Shown one piece after another: positions 33,231 to 44,641 of a stretch of 64,000 nt of DNA; the stretch's first letter is position 1; each line of letters opens with the position of its first letter. The position numbers were made by a program, and so were the translations under genes. Where the stretch lies: contig JAACJK010000163.1 in the NCBI GenBank assembly GCA_013368325.1, forward strand, positions 744,001-808,000, given 5' to 3'. The stretch comes from Ephemerocybe angulata (lineage: Eukaryota > Basidiomycota > Agaricomycetes > Agaricales > Psathyrellaceae). The notes below the pieces were generated by a model. It did no database searches. It was not told where the DNA came from and saw nothing but the letters and a program-made list of their open reading frames with translations.

Positions 33231-34766
33231 ATGTCTCGACCACCACCACCTCCAAGGCGAGCGGTACCTGCTCCACCACCTCGAAGGCCCGTTCGTGCTG
33301 ACCCCTCAGACGAGAGAGGCGATCCTTCAGGCATTAAAAATGGCATTAGTCCAGCTCGTGCCGCGCCTCCCATTCCCTTGAGGAAGCCATCCGATAGCAG
33401 CAGTGTCTCTTCCGTCACTGAGAGGGAGGGGGAGGGTGCCAACACCATCGATAAATCTCGATTATTAGCGCGCAAACCTCCTCCGAGGCCGGCCCCGCCT
33501 CTGCCTAGGCGCTTACCTTCATTGAATGAGGCAATCCCGCCCTCGTCCAAGGAAATTCCCCCAGTTCCACCACCACCTCCCAGGCCCCCGCTTCCAGCCA
33601 GGAAAAGGGCTGAAGATGCTCCACAAATCGACCGTGCTGCATCTCCACAAACCCCACCAGAAGTGCCTGGGCGTCGAAGGCTCCCGCCTCCCCTTGTTCG
33701 GGGCTCGACGCCACCACCTCCTCCTCCGGTAAAATTGTCAACCAAACCCGTCTTGGAAACTTCTTCAACGGACGGCGTGTGCATCAAATGCTACGACTTC
33801 TCCGCCGTCGACCACCACGCCTCTCTCTTTCCCAAGCACAATATTCAATCGCTTGCGACGTTGGCGCGCGACTTGACGGAACCCTTCCAATCCGAAACGG
33901 AAAAAGCTCGGGCAATCTACACCTGGCTATCGCACAACATCATCTACGATGTCCAGGCTTTCTTTTCAGGAAACCTCCAACATGCCACTCCCGAGTCCAC
34001 AGTTCGTTCAGGGTTAGCGGTATGCGACGGCTATGCCGGCCTCTTCATGCACCTCGCGAAACTGGCGGGGATTCGGCAAGTCTCGAAGGTCACAGGACAC
34101 GGAAAGGGATTCGGCTATGCGCATCTCCAACCAGGGCAACCGCTTCCGCCCCCCGAGCTAAACCATGCTTGGAACCGTATTTGTCTCGACGACGAATGGC
34201 GTCTTATCGACGCATGCTGGGGTGCAGGCAACCTGAATGGGTCGGTCTGGGACCAGCGCCTCAATCCCTATTGGTTCACTGCGGATGCAACGGAGTTCGG
34301 GAAGCAGCACTATCCAATGGACGACCCGAAGAACCAATTGCTGACTGGACGTCCCCGCACCTGGCAAGAATACATCGCCGAGCCCCTCCGTCCCATGATT
34401 TATGGAGATTTCTACAGCCTTAACTTCGACATATATAGCCTAGAGCCTGCGCTAGACGGGCTCCGTACAGGTGGGCGCTTATCGTTCCGCATTGCGAAGC
34501 GCTGTTTGCACATGTCGACCGCTGAGGAAGATAATTATGTCGCGTTCCTCTACACAAACGATCAAGCACGGACGCCATTGGTTGCCGATGGTAGCGGAGG
34601 GTGGAGCGCCACGGTGTATGTACCTCCAGGGTCCGACGTCACACTGTACTATGTGAAGACAGTTGAAGATCGGGATGCTAAAGGACTGACGGTCGAGGAA
34701 TTCCAATGGATGTATGGAAGAAGAGCCATGGGCACCGGGGGTCTAGCCAAGTGGAATGCGGCGTAG
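33231..34766 (+). CDS. Transglutaminase-like protein with proline-rich N-terminus (Cyk3-related)
   Basis: This single-exon gene encodes about 511 aa from the ATG at 33231 (an in-frame ATG at 33219 adds four residues). The N-terminal 180 residues are Pro/Arg-rich, with many PPPPPR-type SH3/WW ligand motifs. The following domain is the transglutaminase-like fold of fungal cytokinesis protein Cyk3: 'SETEKARAIYTWLSHNIIYD', catalytic Cys in 'SGLAVCDGYAGLFMHLAKLA', His in 'ELNHAWNRICLDDEWRLIDA', then Asp-Ala-Cys-Trp-Gly. A beta-rich C-terminal domain follows. The SH3 domain of yeast Cyk3 is absent, so partner proteins with SH3 domains may bind the Pro-rich part instead. A role in septum formation is inferred by homology only. 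Confidence 0.82.
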   Translation: MSRPPPPPRRAVPAPPPRRPVRADPSDERGDPSGIKNGISPARAAPPIPLRKPSDSSSVSSVTEREGEGANTIDKSRLLARKPPPRPAPPLPRRLPSLNEAIPPSSKEIPPVPPPPPRPPLPARKRAEDAPQIDRAASPQTPPEVPGRRRLPPPLVRGSTPPPPPPVKLSTKPVLETSSTDGVCIKCYDFSAVDHHASLFPKHNIQSLATLARDLTEPFQSETEKARAIYTWLSHNIIYDVQAFFSGNLQHATPESTVRSGLAVCDGYAGLFMHLAKLAGIRQVSKVTGHGKGFGYAHLQPGQPLPPPELNHAWNRICLDDEWRLIDACWGAGNLNGSVWDQRLNPYWFTADATEFGKQHYPMDDPKNQLLTGRPRTWQEYIAEPLRPMIYGDFYSLNFDIYSLEPALDGLRTGGRLSFRIAKRCLHMSTAEEDNYVAFLYTNDQARTPLVADGSGGWSATVYVPPGSDVTLYYVKTVEDRDAKGLTVEEFQWMYGRRAMGTGGLAKWNAA

Positions 34767-34914
34767 ATGTACACTTGTGGGGAACGGTTCGGCACCGATT
34801 TGAAGGGAGAATTGGCATGGACAGTGAGTAGGCAAAGATATGTGGAGTGCATGATATATTAGGACAAATAGCTTGTCGAGTACAGTACCGTCCATAGGAT
34901 ACTAGGTAGATTCG

Positions 34915-37129
34915 TTACGCTCGTAAACTTCCTCCAGGAATAGTGATACCCTGCTTTGCAAGATAACGAGTAAGGTCGGCAATGAGCTCCAGTTGCTCAT
35001 CGACAGTCAATCCGCTAACGATAGTTTGAAGAATGCCGCCCACAGTAACGTGATTCTCACGAATCAAGCTGCTGTAATAGACGTAGGTGAAGACACCCAT
35101 CAGGAATCTTGGGATAGAAATCAGCACAGCTAGTCTGAAAGGGAGGAACAAGGGACGTACTGGCAGTCCATACGGTCGGTGATACCTCCATGGCCGGGGA
35201 TACTGTCACCAAAGTCTTTGATATTGAACGCACGCTTGAATCCCGAAGCAAAGAAGCCGCCGAATGGCGCAACCAGCGACGCGAACCCGGACAAGGTAAG
35301 GAGGTGCAGCTGATAAGGAGCATATGACATGGTGGTAATCGACTTGCCGAACTGCAACGTCAGGCGATTTAGGGTGTTTGTGGGTGCGAGTGAGAAAGCG
35401 AGAACTTACGGCGGTGCTGAGAATAGTAGCAAGAGGCCGCCACAATGGAATGGTCCGCCAGACGAAAATTGGGTTGGGCTTGCAGGATATGGTGTTAAAG
35501 GCATTGGTACCGAGGTCGTGCACCGGGCATATCATGTAGTCGAACTGCATGAAAATGGTACCCCAAATGACACCAAAGATAAGTGTACTCCAAAAGGCGC
35601 CCACAAAGCCTTCAACGGTCTTCTTCGGGGACAGTTTGATGAGCGGTGTTCGGCCGAAGAGCTTGCCCCAGATGTAGGCGAAGCAGTCGTTGCAGATCAC
35701 AAGAGACGCTGGGACCCAAAACCAAATTAAGCCCTCGAGGATGTTGTTAACGATGAAGTGACTTGGAACGAAAAATTAGCTAGTGATGAAGTAAGCAAGA
35801 AGGACACAACCCTACCTTGAGAACACGATGATCAACAAGCTCATGTGCACCCAGCAGAAGAGACCAAATTGCTGTTTGAGGTAGCCCTTCTTGAGAGACA
35901 TGACGAAGCCCATGAATCCGATGATGTAAAGGCAGAAGCTGATCATACGATGGTTGGTAGCGAAAGGGAGGAGTTGGGCGTCCGAGAAGATGACATGCTA
36001 CGGCAACGTCAGAAAAAAACGAAGCGGAGATCATCTGGCTGCCTACCTTGAAGTAATATATAATACTTTCGCCATACAAGAAGTAGTTGGTAACTGCGAA
36101 GAAGTACCAGTTGAGGGTCTTGCTCCAGGGATCCTTGCCCTTGAGATCAGGCTTGCTGTTGTCCTTCGTGTCGGTCGATTTCAAAGAGAATAGAGCGGTG
36201 ACTTCACGATACACCAGTGTCTGGCACAACATCACGAGAAGGATCATATACGGATGTCCGAGAAGAAGCAAACCTAGATATGACAGTTCAGACGGTGGAA
36301 CGAACCAAATGTAGAATAGACGCTCACCAATAAACCCAAATATCATGATAAAAGTCCAAACAACTCGCTCAAGGACATTCTGGCGTTTCTTGACCTCCTC
36401 TTCAGAGGTAGGAGCTGACGAGCCAACGGAACAAACTGTTGCAGTCGTCTTCTCCTCGAGCGAAGGAGGCGCCGGCGCTTTTGGCGCTGCCGGAGGCTTC
36501 GTTGATGTCGTCACCGAATCGGCACGGGGCGCCAGCACAGCGGGCGGGGCGCGAGCCTCAACGTGCCGAACTTGAGGCTCGGAATGTCCATTTACGTGTG
36601 CTGTCGGTACTGCGGGTACAGGTGTACCGTTCAGCTTCGATTTCTCCTCCACAGCTTGTTGTACCACCTTCGGAGCTGCTGCTGGCTTCTCTGTGGGTTC
36701 CGCGTCATTGGAGGACGGTGCCAATGGTGCGCTGAGGGGCTCCTTCGGTGCCGCGAAAGTCGAAGATTGGGCTGGAAGTGACGACTGCAGGGTTTGTGGT
36801 GTAAGGGGCGAGGCAGGGGAAACGCTTCCAGCAGCTCTGGCAGCCTTCGCTCGCGCCTTTTCCTGCTGTCTACGCTCGATGCGGGCGCGTGCAGCAGCCT
36901 TTTTAATAGCAGACTTGGAGAGTTTCGCAGGCTCTTCAGGAGAACTAGCGGGTATAATTGGTTACGGTGCGGTTGGTGTTTGGTGACGCGACAGGACTCA
37001 CCTCGACTCCGCCTGGACCTCTTCCTCAAGTTCCTCCTCGCTTTCTTCGCCAGAATCAATCTGAAGGGCCTCGTACGCCAGCTTGGATGCAAAAAGCGAA
37101 CGCCCTCCGGGGGTGGAAACCCTGCTCAT
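34915..37129 (-). CDS. CDS1: Phosphatidate cytidylyltransferase (CDP-diacylglycerol synthase)
   Basis: This enzyme makes CDP-diacylglycerol from phosphatidate and CTP in the ER, the precursor of PI, PS and cardiolipin. The family signature is complete near 35150-35250: '[20 protein letters not shown]' followed by ITDRMDCQ. Other segments: '[20 protein letters not shown]', '[19 protein letters not shown]', '[18 protein letters not shown]' and '[15 protein letters not shown]'-type helices, ending '[19 protein letters not shown]'. The start ([20 protein letters not shown]) is far upstream. About 230 low-complexity residues, acidic then Lys/Arg/Ala-rich then Pro/Ala-rich, precede the first membrane helix. 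There is no in-frame Met in the second exon before that helix, so the extension appears genuine. Numerous short introns are present. Confidence 0.9.
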
Positions 37130-37411
37130 GGTGATATGAGGGAATGAAAGTGACCAGTAGAGATTCGGATTTTGGCAGAGACGCGCGACAGCAGAGCTGC
37201 GCTGTTTGCCCCACCCATCCCAGCCAAACATTCTCCCTCCACATGTGATTGAATTCCAAATTCCAATGGCTAACATACAGTTTATTCAATGAATGGCGTA
37301 CAACATCATGGGGTAAATTATGGGAATAAGGAATATCTACAGCAGTCACCGACTGTCCTTGGCCGTCATCGAGGCACAGAATAAATAGCGAAAACAAAAG
37401 CGCAGCTCCGT

Positions 37412-40400
37412 TCAAAACTTCCAAGTATTGTCGACCGTCCGAGCCCACGGGACTGGTGAAAGATGTCAGAGAAGACCTAAGAGATTGAGGCAGATCCAAC
37501 TCACACTTCGTAAGTAACGTTTTTGAGAACAACTTCTCAATGGGAACGTCATGGGTATTGCACCACGCCACAGTGATTCGAGGATCAAGATAGTTGATTT
37601 TACTGAGAATCTCATGAGCATACCATCGTGATTTCGGCAAACGGGCAGACATACCTCGTGCTCAAAGCCACCTCCTTGCCTTCGTCACGGTCAATCATCT
37701 GGAGTTTGAAGGCCTTGATCTTCTCCTCCAACTTATCAATCGCCTCCTCCAGCTTGTCAGACGGGCGCTCCTTCTTTAGAGAGGCCTTCTTCGTGCCCCT
37801 CTCCTTAGCTAGGCGCTTGAAGTCCGCCTCGACCCCTTCCAGGCGATCCTTGAGAACAGAGTCCTTATGAGGCTTCTTTCCATCCGCCTCCAACTTCTCG
37901 TTGTCCTTCGCAAACCTCTTCTCCGTCTTCTCAATCTCCTTCGCCTTCAAGTTCTCCTCGTGCTCGGCGATCCAGTCATCGTCAACATCGGACTCATCCG
38001 CCGAGTACTTTTTGTTCTTCTTCGCTTTCGGTTCCTGTGCGAACAAAACATGGCGTAACTTCATCCGGTCGTACTTCAGTGTTCGAAGCTACGGATATCC
38101 TGTAAGTGGCGAACACATGTTCGAATTATAAGAAACATACCTTATACCGCATCTTCTCCATAGATTGGTCGTGGGTCTTGGGTGTACTCCTTTGATGGTT
38201 ACAAAGAATGGCGACCATACGATTGGCTTTATTATAGGCGTTGAGTTTCTCCTGGAGACTGGCGTTCTTGAGGTCCTCAGCATCCAAAAGACGCTGGAAT
38301 GTCCAAGACGCATTGTAGGTACGGAACACCTTCGCAGTCAGGCCCTTCATCTGATTTGTCAGATGCTTGTTCAGACCCGTCGTCTGTGGATCATCGTCAG
38401 CGAAGGCATCACAACGTGTACGAGTCTTGGGCTCACTGTAACGCGATCGAACAAGTTGTCTTCTGGCTCCTTGTTCTCTTTGAAGATTCGGATGTTCTTG
38501 AAGACTTGCAATTCTACTTCGACCCTGTTGTAGTAACGAATCGAATCCTTACCAAGGAAGTCGAATATGATGAAATTGGGATTCTCGAGGGTGACATGCT
38601 CGCATCGCAGCGAGCAACAACCGACAGTGTCCGCTTCATCCTCGCCCTTTTCGTTACCAGCACGAAGAGCTAGTTTATCGATGAAATACATGGCCGTGGC
38701 ACGTTGGCGGTCCGCCATGACTTTGGACCTCAAATCCGCGTTGTAATCAAGGCGAATTTTGTCGATATGACCCTGTGTTATCGTCAGCAATACGAATTAT
38801 AAGCAAGTCAGATGGCGGTTCACCTTGAGCTCCCTCGCTTTCTCGAACTTCTGCATATCACTCTGTCCCTTGAGTGAACTTCCAGCAGCCAAGAAGACGT
38901 ATTTGTGGTTCTGGTTGATGTTCTCCGTCCATGTAGCAAGCCAAGTGACCGTGTTGTCGTGAATGACAGATTTCCACTTTCCAGGCATGTTGGGCACAGG
39001 AACAGGTGCGTCTTTCCCGATGTTGATGGTGATATCTTCTGGGCGAACTCGTTTCTAGTGGAAACATGCAAGATCAGAGCTGATATGCATATCTGCGAAG
39101 GATGAAACGCACCTTTAAAGATCCCTTCTTAGGATGCTCGCCACGGCCTCGGAAAAGGCCAGGAGGTTCGACCCTGAAGTTGCCTATCTTCTCTTTACGT
39201 CCGTCCAACAGGCAGGTCGTGAACTTGGACTCTAGTTCGTCTCTAGCCTTCTTAGCTTCCTTCTTCTGTTCAGTGGTAAGCGCCTTCTTCTTCGCTTTCT
39301 CAGCCTCAAAGTATTCGAACATGGGCCGGAAATCGCAGAGCTCGAATTTGGTGATAACAGTGCCGTCACGCTGAAGCAAGTTTAGACTTCGCCACAAGAG
39401 GACAACTTATCACTTACAGGTGGATGTTTGGCTAGTACAAGCTTCCAGTCATCAAAGAAGTTCTTGTTGAATGTCGCATCCTGGGCGTGGTCCGTCTCAA
39501 TCATGGCGGCGTAGAAACCTGCCACCTCCTCCGATTCTGGCGGGAGGTCTACTGCTTTGCCTGCAATACATGTAAGAATAGTTTCAATAAAGGGGACAGA
39601 TTGAGAGCCCACCATTGTATTTCATCTTGATATTCTTGGGAAGGGGCTCGTATGCTGGGGGGAATAGCACGCCGCTGTGCTCCAATGTCTGCCATCGAAC
39701 GGAGCCATCGCCCTCCGCATCTGCCTCCCACCACTTGAAGATTTCCTCCTCCTCTTCCTCCTTCTTCTTCCCCTTCTTCGCTTTAGCCTTCGTGTCTGTG
39801 CCACTCGTAGGTTCCTCCTTCGCCTTGGCGGTGCGCCTCTTGGGTTTAGGGGCCTCTGATTCGGAATCCTCCTCCTGTTTTGCTTTCTTCGTTGCGCGAG
39901 ACTTGGCGGGGGGCTTCTTGGCGGGCTTCACGTCCTCCTCGTCAGACTCCTCCTTCACGGGCTTCGCTGCTGCCTTTCTGCCATTTGACTTCTTCGCAGG
40001 CTTAACATCCTCCTCTGAATCATCGGTTTCTTCCTTGACCTTCTTCTTGGCCGGCGCTTTCCGTTTGCTGGTAGAGGCTCTCCTCTTCTTGGGGGCTGGC
40101 TCGGACTCGTCCTCGGATTCGGCATCACTCTCCTCCTTCTTGACTACTTTCTTAGCACGGCCGTTCTTGGCAGCGGGCTTGACGGGGGAAGAGGCGAGGG
40201 GCACGTCTTCCTCGCTACTCGATGTTTCGGCATACACGGGCTTCTTGCGCTTCAAGTTGCGTGGGGGCAAGCTCTCTTCAGATTTAAGACGCGTAACCTG
40301 CGACTGGATACATATGTACGAATTAAGACACATGATCAGAATAAGACAGGATTTGGTTCGCGCACCAGAGGTACATCGTCCTCGTCATCGCTCATGGAAA

Positions 40401-40515
40401 CATCGCTGTGCTGGCCGTTAATGGCGCCGTTTCGCTTTGCAGCCGGTGCCTGGCCATTCGGTTTCGGCGCCAAAGGCCGTTCCTCGTCTGAGAACATGGA
40501 AGAGTCACCAGACAT
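37412..40515 (-). CDS. TOP1: DNA topoisomerase I (type IB)
   Basis: This nuclear enzyme relaxes supercoils through a 3'-phosphotyrosyl intermediate. Start [20 protein letters not shown]. The N-terminal third is charged Lys/Glu/Ser-rich sequence with many NLS-like runs. The core begins '[20 protein letters not shown]' and '[20 protein letters not shown]', with '[19 protein letters not shown]' and '[20 protein letters not shown]' further on, and '[20 protein letters not shown]' containing the first catalytic Arg. The active-site Tyr lies in '[15 protein letters not shown]'. The final two exons read '[13 protein letters not shown]' joined to '[13 protein letters not shown]', matching the family ending F-P-W-A with a short extra tail. 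There are at least eight short introns. It shares a 289-bp divergent promoter with NDUFB3. Confidence 0.95.
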
Positions 40516-40804
40516 CTAGAGGAAATATATAGGGGGGAAAGAGGCGGGAAGGAGAAGAAAAGAGTGGCGGGAGAGAAGGAGAGGGAAGCAGCAGTGGGAG
40601 AACTCAGCCGTCACAGGCTGGCACATTCATCAGCTAAATTTGCACCAAGTACCCCGGACCCACCCTCAACAAGTCACGCGCCCAACTCCCACGTTCAGTC
40701 TGCCTCCATTTCTCACTCTCCGTCACCAACGACCAGCTATCCTTTGTCCGTTCGTAGGTCCTGGGTCCACCGTGCAGAAAGTCGATTGACCTTGTCAGCA
40801 GGAC

Positions 40805-41017
40805 ATGTCTCAGAATCCCCTTCCGTTGTACAGGGACCCCTGGGCCAAGCGCGAGGCATTTCGCAAGAGCCCCATCTTCTCCAACCGAGTGATGTTCCGC
40901 AACTTGTTCCCCGGTTTCGGTATCGCAGTTGTTGCGTTCACAGCCTATGTTGCCGTCGACAACTTCGTCTTGAGCAAGCAGGAGGGCGCACATGGGCACG
41001 GGGCTTCGCACCATTAG
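40805..41017 (+). CDS. NDUFB3: NADH:ubiquinone oxidoreductase subunit B12 (NDUFB3)
   Basis: This is a 70-residue accessory subunit of the membrane arm of mitochondrial complex I. It starts MSQNPLPLYRDPWAKREAFR and carries the family core 'RDPWAKREAFRKSPIFSNRV', then one transmembrane helix (FPGFGIAVVAFTAYVAVDNF) and a short His-rich tail (GAHGHGASHH). It is encoded in a single exon. The length and layout agree with fungal B12 subunits. Confidence 0.92.
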   Translation: MSQNPLPLYRDPWAKREAFRKSPIFSNRVMFRNLFPGFGIAVVAFTAYVAVDNFVLSKQEGAHGHGASHH

Positions 41018-42393
41018 AAGCGGGATGCGTTCGGTGGGTCATGGTTGTTCTTGCAAGCGTTCATTTCCACTGACCAGCCCTGCAGGGCCTTTTACTTTTG
41101 GACCATCGCCTTTAGGAACTGGAGCTGTATAAACACGTTTTCTGCCATTCTGTCACAGAATATCACTCGCGTTATGGAAGCCGACTTCTCCGAATCCTTC
41201 TGGTCTACACGTGCACGACATCGTCCCATCGGTTTCCCGCCCCAACTTCGCGTTCTTCTAGCGACAATTTTTCGATGCAAATTCTAGTGTGCTCCATAGG
41301 TCCAATGTCGTCGGATCGCAAGACTCAGAAGTTGTTTGCTCTTCCCAGAACTCACCGAGTTCCTTTTCCTCGACCTTCGACCGTCTGCTAGCGCTTCGCT
41401 CATTGCGAAGTTGCAATAAGAAACGCAACGGCTTTTCCGGTCTTGAGGCGTTTTCTTGTGGGACCAAGCTCTCAAGCGTTTGTCTCGTAAGCTCCTTTGC
41501 AAGTGGCAATCGCATCTTTTCATGGTGTGGACATCGCTCGCAATTGACCAGTCAACCTTGGTGTGTGAACTCCTGCTACAATGGTCTTGAGCTACTCTCA
41601 CTTTCAGCCGGCCTCCCGCTGTGGACCCATATGTACAAAGCTACTTTGCCGCTATGTTTTCCCTTCTATATGCGCCGTAAATATCCCAGCAGGAAGGTGG
41701 TACCTTGCCAATCCTCAAATTAAACGCTGCTTGCCGAACCGTTTCGCTGCCGCACGCAACTGCATTACAAGACTTGGAATGCGACGTCGGACGGCCTTCT
41801 GACGTCGTTATCTTCTTTGCCTGGCGGCGGGCGAACACGAGGAGAAGGTGATTGTCTAGCTATGATTGGGGGTGACAACCATGACACAAACAAATCCCAA
41901 CGCGGATAGGATTTTCCGTTAGAAAATCGGCGGTCAGAGGCTCCCCTGCCAGCTCCCCCAGGGTCTAGCTCTGGGTCCAAATTACCGGACCAAGCAGAGC
42001 CCTCATGGTCATTCCGTTTAGGGATCCCAAATCCATTGGGACGAATCGGATATCTTTCCCCAAAATTCGAAGCGACGTTCGATTCTAGTGGAGGGCGAAC
42101 GCCATCCTACCATGGAAGCATTTGCCTGTCGGATTTCTTTAGCGAAACCCTGCTCACTTCTGTCACCTCAGGGACCAGATCGAGATCCTTCATACTGCAT
42201 GGCCAAACATATTACAGCCTATCCACGGTGTCCAACAGACCGGCAGCGCTTATAACAACGTGGACGAATTGGTAAATATTTAACTGCCCGTCCGCCCTTT
42301 CCACCCTATCGGCAGCGCTTGCTTTTAACGCGCAAGGCGCAACGTCGAGCCTCCATCCACCCCCTCCGTGTCTCGCCCTCTTCCCCATTCACG
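41018..42393. other. Spacer between NDUFB3 and the HAD-terpene cyclase gene
   Basis: A 144-codon plus-strand frame (41289-41723) and an 85-codon minus-strand frame (41258-41515) overlap and have no recognisable motif. Serine codons and pyrimidine-rich tracts dominate. The last part is the pyrimidine-rich leader of the next gene. Nothing is called. Confidence 0.5.
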
Positions 42394-44279
42394 ATGAGCC
42401 CAACATCGCTATTCTCTGCCATCGTCTTTGACTTGGGGGACGTACTCTTCAAATGGTCGCCAGAGACCAAGACGTCCATTTCTTCGAAGACTCTTAGGCG
42501 TATCCTCTCCTGCCCGACATGGTTTGACTATGAACGTGGACGTCTCTCCGAGCAAGATTGTTATGAACGTGTAGGCCAGGACTTTGACATTCCCCCTTCT
42601 GAAATACGGGCCGCATTCGACCAAGCCCGCGATTCACTAGTGGGAAGCCATGAACTAATCGAACTCATCCGCGAACTCAAGGAGGAGTCTAACGGCAAAC
42701 TTCACGTATACGCCATGTCGAACATCTCCTTACCTGACTGGGAAGTCCTCCGAACCAAGCCAGCCGACTGGTCTATATTCGACAGAGTCTTCACGTCAGG
42801 CGCGGCAGGTGAACGGAAACCCAATCTTGGCTTCTACCGTCATGTCATCTCAGAAACTGGCGTCGACCCCCATACCACTATCTTCGTCGACGACAAGCAC
42901 GAGAATGTGCTCTCTGCCAGGTCTGTTGGATTCCACGGCATCGTCTTCGATAGGGAGGACGCTGTCCGACGCGCGCTGCGCAACTTGATTGGGGACCCGG
43001 TTGCGCGGGGGAAGGCCTATCTGGAAGCCAACTCTGGGAAGCTTGTCTCTCTAACCTCGGCCACCGCAAAGCAGCCATCGGTCATCCTTCACGAAAATTT
43101 CGCTCAACTGCTGATTATCGAACTTACAAGCAATCGGTACGTTCGACTTTCTTTTATTGATGATAACTGCGAATCTAACCAACGCCTTCTTTCCCCATCA
43201 GTGATCTCGTCCACCTCGTGGAACACGAACGCACATGGAACTTCTTTCACCATGGTAGGCAATCCTTGACATGTCTTGTCAAAACATGCTGATCCAAGGC
43301 TGGACCCACCAGGCAAAGGTGTCCTGACCACGGAGGAATTCCCGTTCGATGTCGACACCACGTCGCTCGGCCTAACCGTCCTCAAGAGAGATGCGGCCGT
43401 CGCAAACTCAGTCATGGACGAAATGCTGCAGTACGTTGACCCGGATGGCATCATGCAGGTAAACATCGATCGCTTCCTCCACCTTCCTCGTCGTTCTGAT
43501 TATCCGCTTCACAGACTTACTTCGATCATACTCGGCCGCGGTTCGACCCTGTCGTCTGCGTCAATGTCCTTTCCCTCTTCTACGAGTATGGACGCGGCGC
43601 CGAGCTCTCCAAGACTCTTGACTGGGTATACGAAGTCCTGCTAAACAGGGCATACACCGATGGCACCAGGTATTACAAGAATGCCGAGTGCTTCCTCTAC
43701 TTCCTCACCCGTTTGCTTATCGCAAATAACGACGACGAGCTCCATTCGCTCTTCAAGCCTCTTCTCAAGGAACGGATCCAAGAGTGCATAGGTTCCGAAG
43801 GGGATGCCCTCCAGCTCGCCATGCGCATCCTCATCTGTGATTTTGTCGGCATTCGGGATGAAGTCGACCTCCGCTCTCTCCTACCCCTCCAACAAGAAGA
43901 CGGTAGCTTCGAAATCGGCTGGATCTACAAATACGGCTCCTCTGGGCTCCAGATAGGCAACGTGGGCCTGACGACTGCGATGGCCGTGAAAGCCATCTCC
44001 ACGTTCGACAAGCCGGCCAATGTTCGGCTTGCCACACCCCCATCTCCCACCCTTACCCTTGTCGACGAAGAAATCCCCCCCTCCCCTCGGCCCACAAAGC
44101 GCAAGCGCGCGGCATCGGAACCCCCTGTATTGCCTGCCCCTTCTGCCAAGCGCCCTCGCATTCCCATGCCCCAATCGCACAAGCGGCAGCGTTCGGAAGC
44201 GACCAAAGCCTCGCTCGCTCGGTTCAAGTGGCCTGGGTCGAAACATTCGCGCAAGCAATCCTTGGACGTCAGCACATAG
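42394..44279 (+). CDS. HAD-like/terpene cyclase fusion (drimane-type sesquiterpene synthase family)
   Basis: The N-terminal half is a haloacid-dehalogenase-like domain (FSAIVFDLGDVLFKW, 'VYAMSNISLPDWEVL', 'RVFTSGAAGERKPNLGFYRH', 'TTIFVDDKHENVLSARSVGF'). It carries DDKHE, a DDxxE-type metal motif. The C-terminal half is an alpha-helical class II cyclase-like domain with 'FFHHGKGVLTTEEFPFDVDT' and the DVDTT acid motif. This architecture with DDxxE plus DxDTT is that of fungal HAD-type terpene synthases such as the albicanol/drimenol enzymes of polypores and AstC of Aspergillus, which protonate and cyclise farnesyl diphosphate and then remove phosphate. Exons 42394-43136, 43202-43254, 43313-43458, 43515-44279 give exactly 568 codons. 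The last 70 residues are basic and Pro/Ser-rich. The product is not predictable from sequence. Confidence 0.83.
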
Positions 44280-44641
44280 TAGACGTCCTTCACGATCTCA
44301 TTTTAACGCCCACACCGATGGTCGGCGATCCTTTAACTGGACCCGGTCATGAATTTAACATTTTTCTCCTCTTTATGATCATGATTTATCTTCCTATCGA
44401 TCCACAATCACTTCCTCCCATCTTTGCACGCGACCCGTGCATCCTCACGCCCCCATGCATGTCTTTCAACGTTCCTATCGTCTCCCCCTCACGACCCCAT
44501 CCTCTGTAGCGTATAGTGTAGTCGTCTCAATATGTTGTGTCCAGTATGATGTATCCCCCATGTTGTATGTGTACTTCTTCTACCCCCTGTTGTTGTGCTT
44601 GTACCCCCACCTTGAATCGTTGACGTCTACATTAATACATT
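44280..44641. other. Convergent 3' flanks of the terpene cyclase and ILV1
   Basis: This is a pyrimidine-rich spacer with AT-rich polyadenylation-like stretches (for example near 44340-44400 and 44620-44640). No coding signal was seen. Confidence 0.5.

Noticed and set aside
41258..41723. Overlapping frames of 144 (+) and 85 (-) codons
   Set aside because: Neither has a recognisable motif, signal peptide or splice partners; composition looks like pyrimidine-rich UTR.
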